Assembly (NCBI RefSeq): GCF_000959725.1
Contig: NZ_CP009323.1
Coordinates: forward strand, 3,224,001-3,288,000
Reading direction: 5' to 3'
Source: Burkholderia gladioli
GTDB taxonomy: Bacteria; Pseudomonadota; Gammaproteobacteria; Burkholderiales; Burkholderiaceae
DNA: 64,000 bases
The notes beneath the pieces were generated by a model that ran no database searches, was not told where the DNA came from, and saw only the letters and a list, made by a program, of their open reading frames with translations. This document shows, piece after piece, positions 15,281 through 27,358 of the stretch (the first letter of the stretch is position 1; each line of letters starts with the position of its first letter). The position numbers and the translations under genes are program-made.

Positions 15281-16987
15281 TTACTTCCCGCCCCAGCTAT
15301 CGCGCAGCGGCACGATCCGGTTGAACACCGGCTTGCCCGGCTTCGAATCATGGCGATCGGCCACGAAGTAGCCATGACGCTCGAACTGGTAGCGCGCCTC
15401 GGGCGCCGCGCTTTCGGTACCCGGTTCCACATAGGCCTGCATGATCTTCTTCGAGTCGGGGTTCAGCGCCTCGAGGTAGTTGCGTCCGCCCGCATCGGGA
15501 TGGGCTTCGCGGAACAGGCGGTCGTAGATCCGCACCTCGGCCGGCACGGCCGCGGCCGCGCTGAGCCAATGGATGGTGCCCTTGACCTTGTAGTTGTTCG
15601 CGCCTTCGGTGCCCGAGCGGCTGTCCGGGAAGTAGTTGCAATGCACGGCGGTGACGTGGCCTTGCTCGTCCTTGTCGAAGCCCGTGCACTCGATCACGTA
15701 GCCGTAGCGCAGCCGCACCTTGTTGCCCGGGAACAGGCGGAAATAACCCTTGGGCGGCACTTCCTGGAAGTCCTCGCGTTCGATCCACAGCTCGCGCGAG
15801 ATCGGGAAGGTGCGCACGCCGCGTTCCGGATGATGCGGATGCACGGGTGCCGTGCAGTCCTCGGTCTGGCCTTCGGGGTAGTTGTCGATCACCAGCTTGA
15901 GCGGGTCGAGCACGGCCACGGTGCGCGGCGCCTTCTCGTCCAGGTCGTCGCGCAGCGCGCCTTCCAGCACGCCCATGTCGATCCAGGAATCGACCTTGGT
16001 CACGCCGATGCGCTCGCAGAACAGCAGCAGGCTCTCGGGCGTGAAGCCGCGGCGACGGATGCCGACGATGGTCGGCATGCGCGGATCGTCCCAGCCGTCC
16101 ACGTGGTTCTCGGTCACCAGTTGCAGCAGCTTGCGCTTGCTGGTGATCGCGTAGGTCAGGTTCAGGCGCGAGAATTCGATCTGTTGCGGCAGCGGACGCG
16201 TGAACACGCCGGCCTCGGCCAGTTCGTTCAGCACCCAGTCGTACAGCGGGCGGTGATCCTCGAACTCGAGCGTGCACAGCGAATGCGTGATGCCTTCCAG
16301 CGCGTCCGAGATGCAGTGCGTGTAGTCGTACATCGGGTAGATGCACCACTTGTCGCCCGTGCGGTAATGATGGGCGTAGCGGATCCGGTAGATCACCGGG
16401 TCGCGCAGGTTGAAGTTCGGCGAGGCCATGTCGATCTTCGCGCGCAGCACATGGGCGCCTTCGGGGAATTCGCCGGCCTTCATGCGGCGCAGCAGGTCGA
16501 GGTTCTCCTCGACCGGGCGCTCGCGGAACGGCGAGTTCGTGCCGGGCTCGGTGGCCGAGCCGCGGTTGGCGCGCATTTCCTCGGCGCTCTGGCTGTCCAC
16601 GTAGGCCTTGCCGCGCGTGATCAGCAGCTCGGCGTATTCGTAGAGCCTGTCGTAGTAGTCGCTGGCGAAGTACGTGTGATCGCGGCCGTCCTTCTGCCAC
16701 TCGAAGCCGAGCCATTGCACGGCGTCGACGATCGAGTCCACGTACTCGACGCTTTCCTTTTCCGGGTTGGTGTCGTCGAAGCGCAGGTGGCAGACGCCGC
16801 CGTAGTCGCGCGCCACGCCGAAGTTCAGGCAGATGCTCTTCGCATGACCGATGTGCAGATAACCGTTCGGCTCCGGCGGGAAGCGCGTCTCGACGCGCCC
16901 GCCCCATTTGCCCGAGCGATTGTCGTCGTCGATGGTGTTGCGAATGAAATTGGATGCCGCGGGGGCGTCGTTGCGTTCGGTGCTCAT
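15281..16987 (-). CDS. glnS: Glutamine--tRNA ligase
   Basis: A 568-residue class I synthetase. Signature HIGH is present in [16 protein letters not shown] and the KMSKS counterpart is [18 protein letters not shown] lies between them. The C-terminal beta-barrels that read the anticodon are complete. It charges tRNA-Gln directly in the cytosol. The ATG at 16987 gives the normal family N-terminus. It appears to be monocistronic. GlnRS is the usual route in beta- and gammaproteobacteria. Confidence 0.97.
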   Translation of the reverse strand: MSTERNDAPAASNFIRNTIDDDNRSGKWGGRVETRFPPEPNGYLHIGHAKSICLNFGVARDYGGVCHLRFDDTNPEKESVEYVDSIVDAVQWLGFEWQKDGRDHTYFASDYYDRLYEYAELLITRGKAYVDSQSAEEMRANRGSATEPGTNSPFRERPVEENLDLLRRMKAGEFPEGAHVLRAKIDMASPNFNLRDPVIYRIRYAHHYRTGDKWCIYPMYDYTHCISDALEGITHSLCTLEFEDHRPLYDWVLNELAEAGVFTRPLPQQIEFSRLNLTYAITSKRKLLQLVTENHVDGWDDPRMPTIVGIRRRGFTPESLLLFCERIGVTKVDSWIDMGVLEGALRDDLDEKAPRTVAVLDPLKLVIDNYPEGQTEDCTAPVHPHHPERGVRTFPISRELWIEREDFQEVPPKGYFRLFPGNKVRLRYGYVIECTGFDKDEQGHVTAVHCNYFPDSRSGTEGANNYKVKGTIHWLSAAAAVPAEVRIYDRLFREAHPDAGGRNYLEALNPDSKKIMQAYVEPGTESAAPEARYQFERHGYFVADRHDSKPGKPVFNRIVPLRDSWGGK

Positions 16988-17199
16988 GCGGGAACAGGAA
17001 GAAAGGTGGGCGCGCGCCGGTTGCGCCGCCTGAAACCGTCGATTCTACCTGAGCCGGGCGCCGGGTGAGGAGCGCCGGCCCGGTGCCCGGCCGCCTGTAT
17101 CAGTCGTAACGGGAGGTAAAACGCGTTGGCGGGCGCCCGGCGGCTTCATAAGATTCGCTCACCCGGTTCCAAGCCGCATGAGCTGAGGAGGGATTCGAT

Positions 17200-17421
17200 A
17201 TGAACATTCAAATGAAAAAGACGCATTTCCTGGTTCGCACCACCGTGATCGCACTCGTCGTCGCCAGCCTCGGCGCCTGCACCATGACGCGCACCCAGCG
17301 CAACGCCGGCATCGGCGCGGCCGCCGGCGGCGCGCTCGGTTATCTCGTGACGGGCGGCCCGATCGGCACCGTGGCCGGCGCGGCCGCAGGCGGCATCGTC
17401 GGCGCGAACGTCCATCGTTGA
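17200..17421 (+). CDS. Glycine-zipper 2TM lipoprotein (OsmB-like)
   Basis: GGAGGG precedes the ATG. The 73-residue product has a short basic start, a hydrophobic stretch and the lipobox A-S-L-G-A-C, then a glycine-zipper hairpin (G-I-G-A-A-A-G-G-A-L-G-Y ... G-T-V-A-G-A-A-A-G-G-I-V-G-A). Proteins of this type are small outer-membrane lipoproteins often induced by osmotic or envelope stress. The second in-frame ATG (codon 5) is a possible alternative start. A long 3' region without a gene follows. Confidence 0.8.
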   Translation: MNIQMKKTHFLVRTTVIALVVASLGACTMTRTQRNAGIGAAAGGALGYLVTGGPIGTVAGAAAGGIVGANVHR

Positions 17422-17790
17422 TCACGGGCCGGGCCTGGCGGGCGCCTGGGCGCCGCCGGCCCGGCGGATCGATCGCTTCGAGTGATTCCGGCCCGGTGCC
17501 CCGAGGGCGCCGGGTCGAATGCAAGGTTTCCAGGCCGCCGCCGCGCGTCGGTCGACGGCCGGGAAACCGTCCATGACGCCAGCAACGGCGGCATGAAGAC
17601 CATCAGACGGCAAGGTCGAACAGCAGCAACAGGCATCAGGGAGAAACCGGCGGCGACGCCGGGTGATGACACATGACGTCGAGGGAGCGGCCGCTCGCGG
17701 TTCGTTCGCCATCGACGCAGCGCGCCGGGACATGCGAATGCATGTCCCGGCGTTTTTCATGGCTGCCTTGGCTGCGCCGCCACCGGCGCC
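17422..17790. other. Non-coding stretch ending in a strong plus-strand terminator
   Basis: I see no supported gene in these 369 bases; a 64-codon frame at 17482 has no ribosome site and an unnatural composition. A GC-rich hairpin (CCGGTGCCC, loop CGA, GGGCGCCGG) lies near 17490-17515. The stretch could be a long 3' untranslated region of the lipoprotein gene or a separate small RNA. Confidence 0.4.
17723..17757 (+). terminator. Rho-independent terminator, plus strand
   Basis: CGCCGGGACATG and CATGTCCCGGCG pair perfectly over a six-base loop and are followed by five T. It is 300 nt after the lipoprotein stop. There is no T run in the other direction. Confidence 0.85.
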
Positions 17791-19011
17791 TCAGACGGCT
17801 CCCTTGTCGCGCAGCGCCGCGATCGCGGCCTCGTCGTAGCCGAGCAGCTCGCGCAGCACCGCCTCGGTATGCTCGCCCAGCAGCGGCGGCGCGCTGCGCG
17901 CCTCGGGCGGCGTGGCGCTCATCTTCACGGGATTGCGCACCAGCTTGACCGGCGCGCCGCTCGGATGCGGCAGCTCCACCTGCAGGTCACGCGCCACCAC
18001 CTGCTCGTTCTCGAACACCTCGGCCAGGTCGTTGATCGGCCCACAGGGCACGCCGGCCGCCTCCAGCGCGGCGATCCATTCCTGCTTGCCGCGCGTGCGC
18101 GTCATCTCGGCGAGGATCGGCACCAGGATTGGCCGATGCCGCACGCGCGCGGGATTGGTGGCGAAGCGCTCGTCGTCGGCCAGCTCGCCGCGCCCGCCGG
18201 CCTCCACGAACTTGCGGAACTGCCCGTCGTTGCCGACCGCCACGATGATCCAGCCGTCGCTGGTCTGGAAGGTCTGGTAGGGCACGATGTTGGGGTGCGC
18301 ATTGCCCCAGCGCACCGGCGGCTGGCCGCTGGCCAGGTAGTTGGTGTTCATGTTGGCGAGCAGGGCCACCTGCACGTCGAGCAGGGCCATGTCGATGTGC
18401 TGGCCTTCGCCGGTGCGGTCGCGATGCGTCAGCGCGGCGAGGATCGCCACCGAGGAATAGAGGCCGGTGGCGAGGTCGGCGATCGCCACGCCGGCCTTCT
18501 GCGGGCCGCCGCCGGGCTCGCTGTCGCGCTCGCCGGTGATGCTCATGAAGCCGCCCAGGCCCTGGATGATGAAGTCGTAGCCGGCGCGGTGCGCATAGGG
18601 GCCGGTCTGGCCGAAGCCCGTCACCGAGCAGTAGATCAGGTCCGGCTTCAGCTCGCGCAGGCTGGCGTAGTCGAGGCCGTATTTCTTCAACTGGCCGGCC
18701 TTGTAGTTCTCGATCACCACGTCGCATTGCGCGGCCAGCTCGCGGATCACGCGCTGGCCTTCCGGGCTGGCGATGTCCACCGTCACCGAGCGCTTGTTGC
18801 GGTTCGCCGCCAGGTAGTAGGCGGCTTCGCGCGTGTCGCTGCCGTCCGCGGCGCGATGGTAGGGCGGCCCCCAGTGGCGCGTGTCGTCGCCCGCGCCGGG
18901 CCGCTCGATCTTGATCACGTCGGCGCCGAAGTCGGCGAGCGTCTGCGCGCACCACGGGCCGGCGAGCACGCGGCTCAGGTCGAGAACGCGGATATGACTC
19001 AATGCTCCCAT
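17791..19011 (-). CDS. CaiB/BaiF family CoA-transferase
   Basis: A 406-residue enzyme opening with L-S-H-I-R-V-L-D-L-S-R-V-L-A-G-P-W-C-A-Q and containing V-T-V-D-I-A-S-P-E-G-Q and S-V-T-G-F-G-Q-T-G-P-Y-A-H-R-A-G-Y-D, all typical of class III CoA-transferases, with the catalytic Asp in the G-x-x-D-I/L-A-T-G region (A-I-A-D-L-A-T-G). It moves CoA between carboxylic acids; donor and acceptor cannot be told. The ATG at 19011 is preceded by GAGACAG; the longer frame upstream is only GC-rich read-through. No operon partner is present. Confidence 0.85.
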   Translation of the reverse strand: MGALSHIRVLDLSRVLAGPWCAQTLADFGADVIKIERPGAGDDTRHWGPPYHRAADGSDTREAAYYLAANRNKRSVTVDIASPEGQRVIRELAAQCDVVIENYKAGQLKKYGLDYASLRELKPDLIYCSVTGFGQTGPYAHRAGYDFIIQGLGGFMSITGERDSEPGGGPQKAGVAIADLATGLYSSVAILAALTHRDRTGEGQHIDMALLDVQVALLANMNTNYLASGQPPVRWGNAHPNIVPYQTFQTSDGWIIVAVGNDGQFRKFVEAGGRGELADDERFATNPARVRHRPILVPILAEMTRTRGKQEWIAALEAAGVPCGPINDLAEVFENEQVVARDLQVELPHPSGAPVKLVRNPVKMSATPPEARSAPPLLGEHTEAVLRELLGYDEAAIAALRDKGAV

Positions 19012-19397
19012 CTGCTGTCTGTCTCCCTCGGAACTGGCAGGGCCCGGGCCTCGGCGCCCGGGCGGCGATCGCTGCATCTTAAAGCGATTCCCGCCCCGGC
19101 GGCGTGAAAGCGGGGCCAGGCGAGGGCGCGGCGCCGCTCTGGGCCGCCGCGCGCCGGCAAACGGGGCGCGGCGCCCGCCCCGTCGCGAGGCGCCCGCGGG
19201 CCGGCGCCATCCCGGGCCGTGCGCCCGCGCGGGGCCCGCGCGACGCCGTTCCGCCCCCGCCGGCGCGGGCCTGCCGCCCCCGGGTCGCGATCCCGTATAA
19301 TCGATCGTTTCAGAAACCAGCCGCCGTGCGCCCGATCCCCCCGGCGCACGGCGCCGATAGCCACAGAGCCAGTCTGGCAGGACCGTTCCCGCACGCT
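19012..19397. promoter_or_regulatory. Divergent spacer with candidate alaS promoter
   Basis: The spacer is extremely GC-rich. A perfect -10 box TATAAT lies at 19296-19301, about 97 nt before the alaS start. No good -35 is visible at 16-18 bp; CTGCCG occurs at 19 bp. Nothing else stands out. Confidence 0.5.
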
Positions 19398-22022
<2,625 letters not shown>

Positions 22023-22069
22023 GCTTCAGCTTGGGCGCGGCCGGTTTCGGCGGCTGAAGCCTGAACGAC

Positions 22070-22102
22070 AAAGCCGCGAACCGTGAGGTTCGCGGCTTTT
22101 TT
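22070..22102 (+). terminator. alaS terminator
   Basis: AAAGCCGCGAACC and GGTTCGCGGCTTT pair perfectly over a GTGA loop, with six T at the 3' end. It lies between convergent alaS and the LysR gene. Confidence 0.9.
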
Positions 22103-22118
22103 CATGGGCGCGCGATAT

Positions 22119-23063
22119 TCAACCCGCCTCCCAAGGCGCGGCCGTCCAATTCTCCGAAAACACCGGCAGCCCGTTCGCGCGCCGTTCCTGCACCAGCTCG
22201 ATCAGGGCCCTCAAGCGCACCGGCACGAAGCGCCGCCCCGGGTAATACAGCCGCAAGCCGCCGAACGGCTGGCACCAGTCGTCCAGCACCGGCACCAGCG
22301 CGCCGCGCGCGAGATCCTCGCTGACGAACCAGTCGCTCAGGAAGCCCAGTCCGAGCCCGGCCAGGGTGGCCTGACGGATCGCGCGCGAGTCGCTGAACAC
22401 CAGCCGCATCGGCAGGTTGGCGACGAACTTCTGGCCCGCGCGCTCCAGCTCCCAGTGATAGATGCCGCGCCCCAGCCGCATGCTGATCAACTGGTGGTCG
22501 ACCAGCTCGGCCGGCTCGCGCGGCGTGCCGTGGCGCGCCAGGTAGCCGGGCGCGGCGACCACCCGCATGCGGATCTCGTCGGTCAGCGGCACCGCGATCA
22601 TGTCCTGCGGCACCGATTCGGCCAGCCGGATTCCCGCGTCGAAGCCGTCGGCGACGATATCGATCAGCCGCAGGTCGCTGACCACGTCGACGCGCACCTG
22701 CGGATAACGGCGCAGATACTCGGCCAGCAGCGGCTGCACCAGCATGGTGGCGGTTTCGGGCGGGGCGTTCAGGCGCAGCGTGCCGCTCGGCACGTCGGGC
22801 CCGGTGCCGGCTTCCTCGTCGGCGCGGCGGATCTCGGCCAGCGCCGGCGCGACGCGCTCCACGTAGCGCTGGCCGGCATCGGTCAGCGCCACGCTGCGCG
22901 TCGAGCGGTTGAACAGGCGCACCTTCAGGCGCGCCTCGAGCCCGGCCACCGCCGCGCTGACGGCCGTGGTCGACATCCCCAGCTCGCGCGAGGCGGCGCG
23001 GAAGCTGGCGAGGCGGGCCACGGCCAGCACCACCTCGAGTTCGGTCAGGCCGGTGCGATGCAT
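22119..23063 (-). CDS. LysR-family transcriptional regulator
   Basis: A 314-residue regulator with an N-terminal winged helix (L-A-S-F-R-A-A-S-R-E-L-G-M-S-T-T-A-V-S, then L-K-V-R-L-F-N-R-S-T-R-S-V-A-L-T-D-A-G) and a LysR substrate domain. The first residues lack the usual MDxxxL and read L-T-E-L-E-V-V-L-A-V-A. I use the ATG at 23063; an ATG 11 codons upstream is possible. It is divergent from the aldehyde dehydrogenase gene over a 129-bp spacer and probably regulates it. Confidence 0.88.
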   Translation of the reverse strand: MHRTGLTELEVVLAVARLASFRAASRELGMSTTAVSAAVAGLEARLKVRLFNRSTRSVALTDAGQRYVERVAPALAEIRRADEEAGTGPDVPSGTLRLNAPPETATMLVQPLLAEYLRRYPQVRVDVVSDLRLIDIVADGFDAGIRLAESVPQDMIAVPLTDEIRMRVVAAPGYLARHGTPREPAELVDHQLISMRLGRGIYHWELERAGQKFVANLPMRLVFSDSRAIRQATLAGLGLGFLSDWFVSEDLARGALVPVLDDWCQPFGGLRLYYPGRRFVPVRLRALIELVQERRANGLPVFSENWTAAPWEAG

Positions 23064-23192
23064 CGATCGTCCTTTTTTTCGGGATAACCCATGCATGATA
23101 GGACGGCTTATCGGAATAGTCCCGAATCCCTACACTCGACTCCATGCAAGACGACGCCGTCCTGGCGGCGTCCAACCAGACGGAGAAGGCAG

Positions 23193-24611
23193 ATGCAAAG
23201 GATCGAGCACAGCTACATCAATGGCGAATTCGTGGTGCCCCATGGCGAGGAATGGTTCGACCTGGTCGACCCGAGCAGCGGGCAGGTGAATGGGCAACTG
23301 CGCCTTGGCGACGAGGAGGACGCGCGCCGCGCGATCGCCGCGGCCGCCGCGGCCTTCCCGGCCTGGTCGCGCACCACGCGGCAGGAGCGGCTGGCCGCGC
23401 TGCGTCGCATCCACACGCAACTGGTGGCGCGCGAGGACGAACTGCTGGAGGCGGTGGTCGGCGAATACGGCGCGCCCTCGTCGCGGGCGCGCTGGATGGC
23501 CCGGTACCCGGCGCAGACGGTCCAGCAGGCGATCGAGACGCTGGAGGCCTATCCGTTCGAGGAGCAGGCCGGCGCGGCACGCGTGGTGATGACGCCGGTG
23601 GGCGTGGCCGCGCTGATCACGCCCTGGAACAGCAATGCCGGTTTCATCTGCAACAAGCTCGCCACCGCGCTGGCAGCCGGCTGCACGGCGGTGATCAAGC
23701 CCAGCGAGATGAGCGGCTGGCAAACCCGCGTGGTGATCGAGGCGCTGCACGCGGCCGAGCTGCCGGCGGGCGTGTTCAACATCGTCAACGGTCGCGGCGA
23801 GGTGGTCGGCGAGACCTTCGCGCGCGATCCGCGCGTCGCCAAGATCTCCTTCACGGGTTCGTCGGCGGTCGGCCAGCACTTGGTGGAGGCCGGCGCGGAA
23901 GGCATGAAGCGCGTCACGCTGGAGCTGGGCGGCAAGTCGCCCACCATCGTGCTCGACGATGCCGATTTCGCCGAGGTGATGCCGCTGGTGCTGCAGGCCG
24001 GCTTCATGAACAGCGGCCAGGCCTGCGTGGCCGGCACGCGGATCCTGGTGCCGCGCGCGCGGCTCGCCGAGTTCGAGCAACTGGCCGCGGCGGCCGTGGC
24101 GGGCATCAAGTCAGGCAACCCGCACGAGGCCGATACCGAGATTGGGCCGATGGTGAGCCGCAAGCAATGGGAGCGCGTGCAGGGCTACATCAGGCTCGGC
24201 GGCCAGGAGGGCGCGCGCCTGCTGGCGGGCGGCGAGGGTCGCCCCGACGGGCTGGAGGCGGGCTGGTACGTGAAGCCGACGCTGTTCTCGGGCGTGAACA
24301 ACGCGATGCGCATCGCGCGCGAGGAGATCTTCGGGCCGGTGCTGTCGATCCTCGCCTACGAGGACGAGGAGGACGCGATCGCGATCGCCAACGACACGCG
24401 CTACGGCCTGAGCGCGCTGGTGCTCGGCAAGGATCGCGAGCGCTGCGAGCGGGTGGCGCTGCGCATCGACTCGGGCCGGGTGCTGGTCAACACGCTGAAC
24501 CACGAGCCGCGCGCGCCGTTCGGCGGCTTCAAGCATTCGGGGCTCGGCCGCGAAATGGGCAAGTGGGGGATCGCCGCCTACCTGGAGCCGAAGACGCTGC
24601 TGGTGGGATGA
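23193..24611 (+). CDS. NAD(P)-dependent aldehyde dehydrogenase
   Basis: A 472-residue cytosolic oxidoreductase. It has T-P-W-N-S-N-A-G-F, K-P-S-E at the cofactor site, F-T-G-S-S-A-V-G, catalytic Glu in L-E-L-G-G-K-S-P and catalytic Cys in N-S-G-Q-A-C-V-A. C-terminal P-F-G-G-F-K-H-S-G-L-G-R-E is standard. The aldehyde is unknown; similarity is to general ALDHs of the 3-succinoylsemialdehyde/vanillin-like type rather than methylmalonate-semialdehyde dehydrogenase. GGAGAAGGC precedes the ATG. Divergence from a LysR gene suggests inducible control. Confidence 0.9.
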   Translation: MQRIEHSYINGEFVVPHGEEWFDLVDPSSGQVNGQLRLGDEEDARRAIAAAAAAFPAWSRTTRQERLAALRRIHTQLVAREDELLEAVVGEYGAPSSRARWMARYPAQTVQQAIETLEAYPFEEQAGAARVVMTPVGVAALITPWNSNAGFICNKLATALAAGCTAVIKPSEMSGWQTRVVIEALHAAELPAGVFNIVNGRGEVVGETFARDPRVAKISFTGSSAVGQHLVEAGAEGMKRVTLELGGKSPTIVLDDADFAEVMPLVLQAGFMNSGQACVAGTRILVPRARLAEFEQLAAAAVAGIKSGNPHEADTEIGPMVSRKQWERVQGYIRLGGQEGARLLAGGEGRPDGLEAGWYVKPTLFSGVNNAMRIAREEIFGPVLSILAYEDEEDAIAIANDTRYGLSALVLGKDRERCERVALRIDSGRVLVNTLNHEPRAPFGGFKHSGLGREMGKWGIAAYLEPKTLLVG

Positions 24612-24673
24612 GCTCGAGGCTGAAGCTCGCGGCCGGCCGATCCGGCCGCGAATAGCGGGAACGACCGACGTGG

Positions 24674-24710
24674 AAACGGCGGCGGGGCATCGAGTCCCGT
24701 CGCCGTTTTT
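24674..24710 (+). terminator. Terminator after the aldehyde dehydrogenase gene
   Basis: AAACGGCGGCGGG pairs, with one G-T wobble, with CCCGTCGCCGTTT, and five T follow. It touches the 3' end of the convergent mutarotase gene. Confidence 0.8.
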
Positions 24711-24711
24711 G

Positions 24712-25794
24712 TCATGGCGCGATCGTCACGCGATAGCGCGTGTCCTGCCGATAGACCTGGCCGGGGCGCAGCACCACGGCCTCGGCCCGCGGCGAGTTGA
24801 TCTGGTTCGGGAACGCGCTGGCTTCCAGGCACAGCGCGCCGTGCCGCGCGAACGCGCCCGACAGCCCGTTGCCGGTGTAGAGCTGCAAACCCGGCTGGTC
24901 GGTCAGCACGCTCAGCTCGCGGCCGCTGCCGGGTTCGTAGACGCGCGCCACCTCGCGCACGCGCGGCGCGCCCTGCTCGTCGGTCTCGGCGGGGCGCAGC
25001 ACGAAGCAGTGATCGAAGCCGCCCGCCAGCGCGAGCTGCGCATGCGGCCAGCCGAGCCGCGCGCCGAGCGGCGCGGCGTGGCGGAAATCGAAGGCGGTGC
25101 CGGCCACGCCGGCCTCGCGCTGCGGGATCAGGCGCGCATCGACCTCCAGGTAGCGATCGGCGTCGATGCTCAGCACATGCCCGCCGATATCGCCGTGCGG
25201 CCGCCCGCTCAGGTTGAAATAGGGATGGCTGGTCAGGTAGAGCGGGGTGGCTGCGTCGGCGCGCGCCTCGTAGCCGATCGACAGCGTGCCGTGGTCGTCG
25301 AGCGCGTAGCGCACGCACACCTCCAGGTTGCCGGGAAAGCCGCCTTCGCCTTCCGGCGAGGCGAGCCGCATCAGCAGCGCATCCTCGCGCGGCTCGGCTT
25401 CCCACAAGGCCCGATGAAAGCCGCTGAACCCGCCGTGCAGGCACTGCGCGCCGTCGTTGCGGTCGAGCGGGTAGTCAATGCCGTCGAGCGAGAAGCGCGC
25501 CTCGGCGATGCGGTTCGCGCAGCGCCCCACCAGCGCGCCGAAATAGGCGTTCGAGGCCAGGTACTCGGCCGGCGTGTCGTGCCTGAGCAGGATCTCGCCG
25601 AGCCGGCCGGCGCGGTCGGGCGCCTGCCAGGACACCAAGGTGGCGCCCAGCTCGCTGATCGCCACGCGCATGCCGTGCGCGTTGCGCAGCGTAAACAGGC
25701 GCACCGCGTCGCCGCCGGGCAGCCGGCCCCAGGGGCGTTCCGTCAGGCCACGCGCATCCGGCGCATAGGCTCGTTGCGATTCGATCGCGCTCAA
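24712..25794 (-). CDS. Aldose 1-epimerase (mutarotase)
   Basis: A 360-residue enzyme with the GalM fold: G-A-T-L-V-S-W, N-R-I-A-E-A-R-F-S-L-D-G, L-H-G-G-F-S-G-F-H, the catalytic His in T-S-H-P-Y-F-N-L-S-G, and D-H-C-F-V-L. It interconverts alpha and beta anomers of aldoses, here presumably xylose. No ATG suits the N-terminus; the best start is TTG 25794, overlapping the regulator's TGA and preceded by GGGAGG. The overlap implies translational coupling with xylR. It lies in the same sugar locus but on the strand opposite to the importer. Confidence 0.85.
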   Translation of the reverse strand: MSAIESQRAYAPDARGLTERPWGRLPGGDAVRLFTLRNAHGMRVAISELGATLVSWQAPDRAGRLGEILLRHDTPAEYLASNAYFGALVGRCANRIAEARFSLDGIDYPLDRNDGAQCLHGGFSGFHRALWEAEPREDALLMRLASPEGEGGFPGNLEVCVRYALDDHGTLSIGYEARADAATPLYLTSHPYFNLSGRPHGDIGGHVLSIDADRYLEVDARLIPQREAGVAGTAFDFRHAAPLGARLGWPHAQLALAGGFDHCFVLRPAETDEQGAPRVREVARVYEPGSGRELSVLTDQPGLQLYTGNGLSGAFARHGALCLEASAFPNQINSPRAEAVVLRPGQVYRQDTRYRVTIAP

Positions 25795-27014
25795 GCATGA
25801 CCTCCCGTCATGGTGCGTTCCTGGTATTCGCGCGGCGTGCAGTCGAGTTCGCGACGAAACACGGCGTACATGTATTGCGGCGAGGTGAAGCCGCAGCGCA
25901 CCGCCACCTCGGCGGTGGCCAGCTCGCGCGTGGCCAGCAGTTGCTTGGCCGCGTCGAGCTTGTGGCGCAGGATCTCCTGGTGCACGGTGCAGCGCAGCTC
26001 GCGGCGGAAATGCTCCTCCAGCGAGGAGCGCGACACGCCCACATAGTCGGCCACCTGCTCGGTGCGGATGCCCTGGCAGGCGTACTGGCGGATGAAATGG
26101 CGCGCGCGCATCACGTAGGGGCTGGCCAGCGGCTGGTGGCGCGTCGAGGCCAGCACGTTGATGCCGACCGGCGGCACCAGGATCTGCCGGCCGCCGAAGC
26201 GCGCGCCGCCGAGCATCTGGTGCAGCAGGTGGGCGGCGGTGCGGCCCATCTCCACCGTGCCCTGGATCACCGAGGACAGCGGGATGCGGCTGAGCGTGCG
26301 CGTGAGCGGATCGTTGTCGATGCCGATGATGGCGATCTCCTCGGGCACCGCCAGCCCGGCCGCCACGCAGGCCTGCAGCAGGTGCCGCGCGCGCGCGTCG
26401 GTCACCGCGATCACGCCGACCGGCTTGGGCAGCGCGCGCAGCCAGTCGGTCAACTGGCGCGTGGCGTGATGCCAGGTCGGCGCGCTGGTCGACAGGCCGC
26501 GATAGATCTCGGCCTCGATCGGCACGTCGGGCACGTCGTGGCGGCGCAGCCGCGTGTAGACCAGCTCGCGCTGCTGGGCCCAGCGGTTTTCGTCGGCGGG
26601 CGGCAGGCTGTACATCGCGAAATGCTCCAGCCCGGCCTCGATCAGGTGCGTGTAGGCCAGCGCCACCAGCTGGCCGTTGTCGGTCGCCACGTAGGGCAGG
26701 CTGGGCGGGTAGTGCGCCGCGTCCTCGTAGGACGAGCCCACCGCCACCACCGGCAGGCGGCAGCCGCGCAAAGCCGCGTCCACCGCCGGGTCGTCGAAGT
26801 CGGCGATGATGCCGTCGCCGTCGAAGCGCTCGATGCCCTGCACGCGGCAGCGGAAATCGTCCTCGAGGAACAGGTCCCAGCTCACCCGCGTGGAGCGCAT
26901 GTAGTCGCCGATCCCGGTGATCAGCTCGCGGTCGTACACCTTGTTCGCATTGAACAGCAGCGCGATGCGATGCGCGCGCGCCGGTTGCGGCGAATCGGAC
27001 GAAGCACGTTGCAT
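25791..27014 (-). CDS. xylR: XylR-type AraC-family transcriptional regulator
   Basis: A 407-residue protein. Residues about 15-290 form a periplasmic-binding-like sensor (R-I-A-L-L-F-N-A-N-K-V-Y-D-R-E-L, then I-A-I-I-G-I-D-N-D-P-L-T-R-T-L-S) and the C-terminal 100 residues a double AraC helix-turn-helix (V-A-D-Y-V-G-V-S-R-S-S-L-E-E-H-F-R, then A-V-R-C-G-F-T-S-P-Q-Y-M-Y-A-V-F). This domain order is that of E. coli XylR, which binds D-xylose and activates xyl genes. It is divergent from xylF and should control the importer through the intervening spacer. Confidence 0.9.
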   Translation of the reverse strand: MQRASSDSPQPARAHRIALLFNANKVYDRELITGIGDYMRSTRVSWDLFLEDDFRCRVQGIERFDGDGIIADFDDPAVDAALRGCRLPVVAVGSSYEDAAHYPPSLPYVATDNGQLVALAYTHLIEAGLEHFAMYSLPPADENRWAQQRELVYTRLRRHDVPDVPIEAEIYRGLSTSAPTWHHATRQLTDWLRALPKPVGVIAVTDARARHLLQACVAAGLAVPEEIAIIGIDNDPLTRTLSRIPLSSVIQGTVEMGRTAAHLLHQMLGGARFGGRQILVPPVGINVLASTRHQPLASPYVMRARHFIRQYACQGIRTEQVADYVGVSRSSLEEHFRRELRCTVHQEILRHKLDAAKQLLATRELATAEVAVRCGFTSPQYMYAVFRRELDCTPREYQERTMTGGHA

Positions 27015-27182
27015 GGTCGGTTCGTGTCTCGCGAGGCGTCGTTATGCATCTGGCCGCGGACCTGGGCACGGGTCGCGCGACGCGGCGGGCGCCTCTTGCC
27101 CGCGGCCCGCTCATTCTAGTGGCAAGCGGCGGCGCCGGCTGGGCCTTCTCGCGCGGCCCGGCAAGAAATGTTAGGGCGCTTG

Positions 27183-27200
27183 GGCAATTTCGTAATTGCC
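27183..27200. promoter_or_regulatory. Candidate operator in the xylR-xylF spacer
   Basis: GGCAATT and AATTGCC form a perfect inverted repeat around TCGT, AT-rich against a GC-rich background, about 160 nt before xylF. The 344-bp spacer holds no gene. XylR binding is inferred; the site does not obviously match the E. coli XylR boxes, which I recall as direct repeats. Confidence 0.4.
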
Positions 27201-27358
27201 GCTGCGCCGCGCCCGCATGCACCATGCCGCTTGTCCTCGGGTCGGGCCGGCCCCGCCGGAGCGCAGCCCGCCCCGCGCGGGCGCTTCGTGCGCCGCAGCA
27301 TCGAGCGACGCCAGGCGTGAAGACGCCCTACAAGAACCAGACCGAAATGGAGACAGAC

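Noticed and set aside
15350..17068. Long open frame opposite glnS (572 codons)
   Set aside because: It is a compositional shadow of a high-GC gene: no signature, His/Val/Gln-rich translation, and glnS on the other strand is certain.
17482..17676. 64-codon open frame in the spacer after the glycine-zipper gene
   Set aside because: No ribosome site, Arg/Gly/Ala-rich composition typical of noncoding GC-rich DNA.
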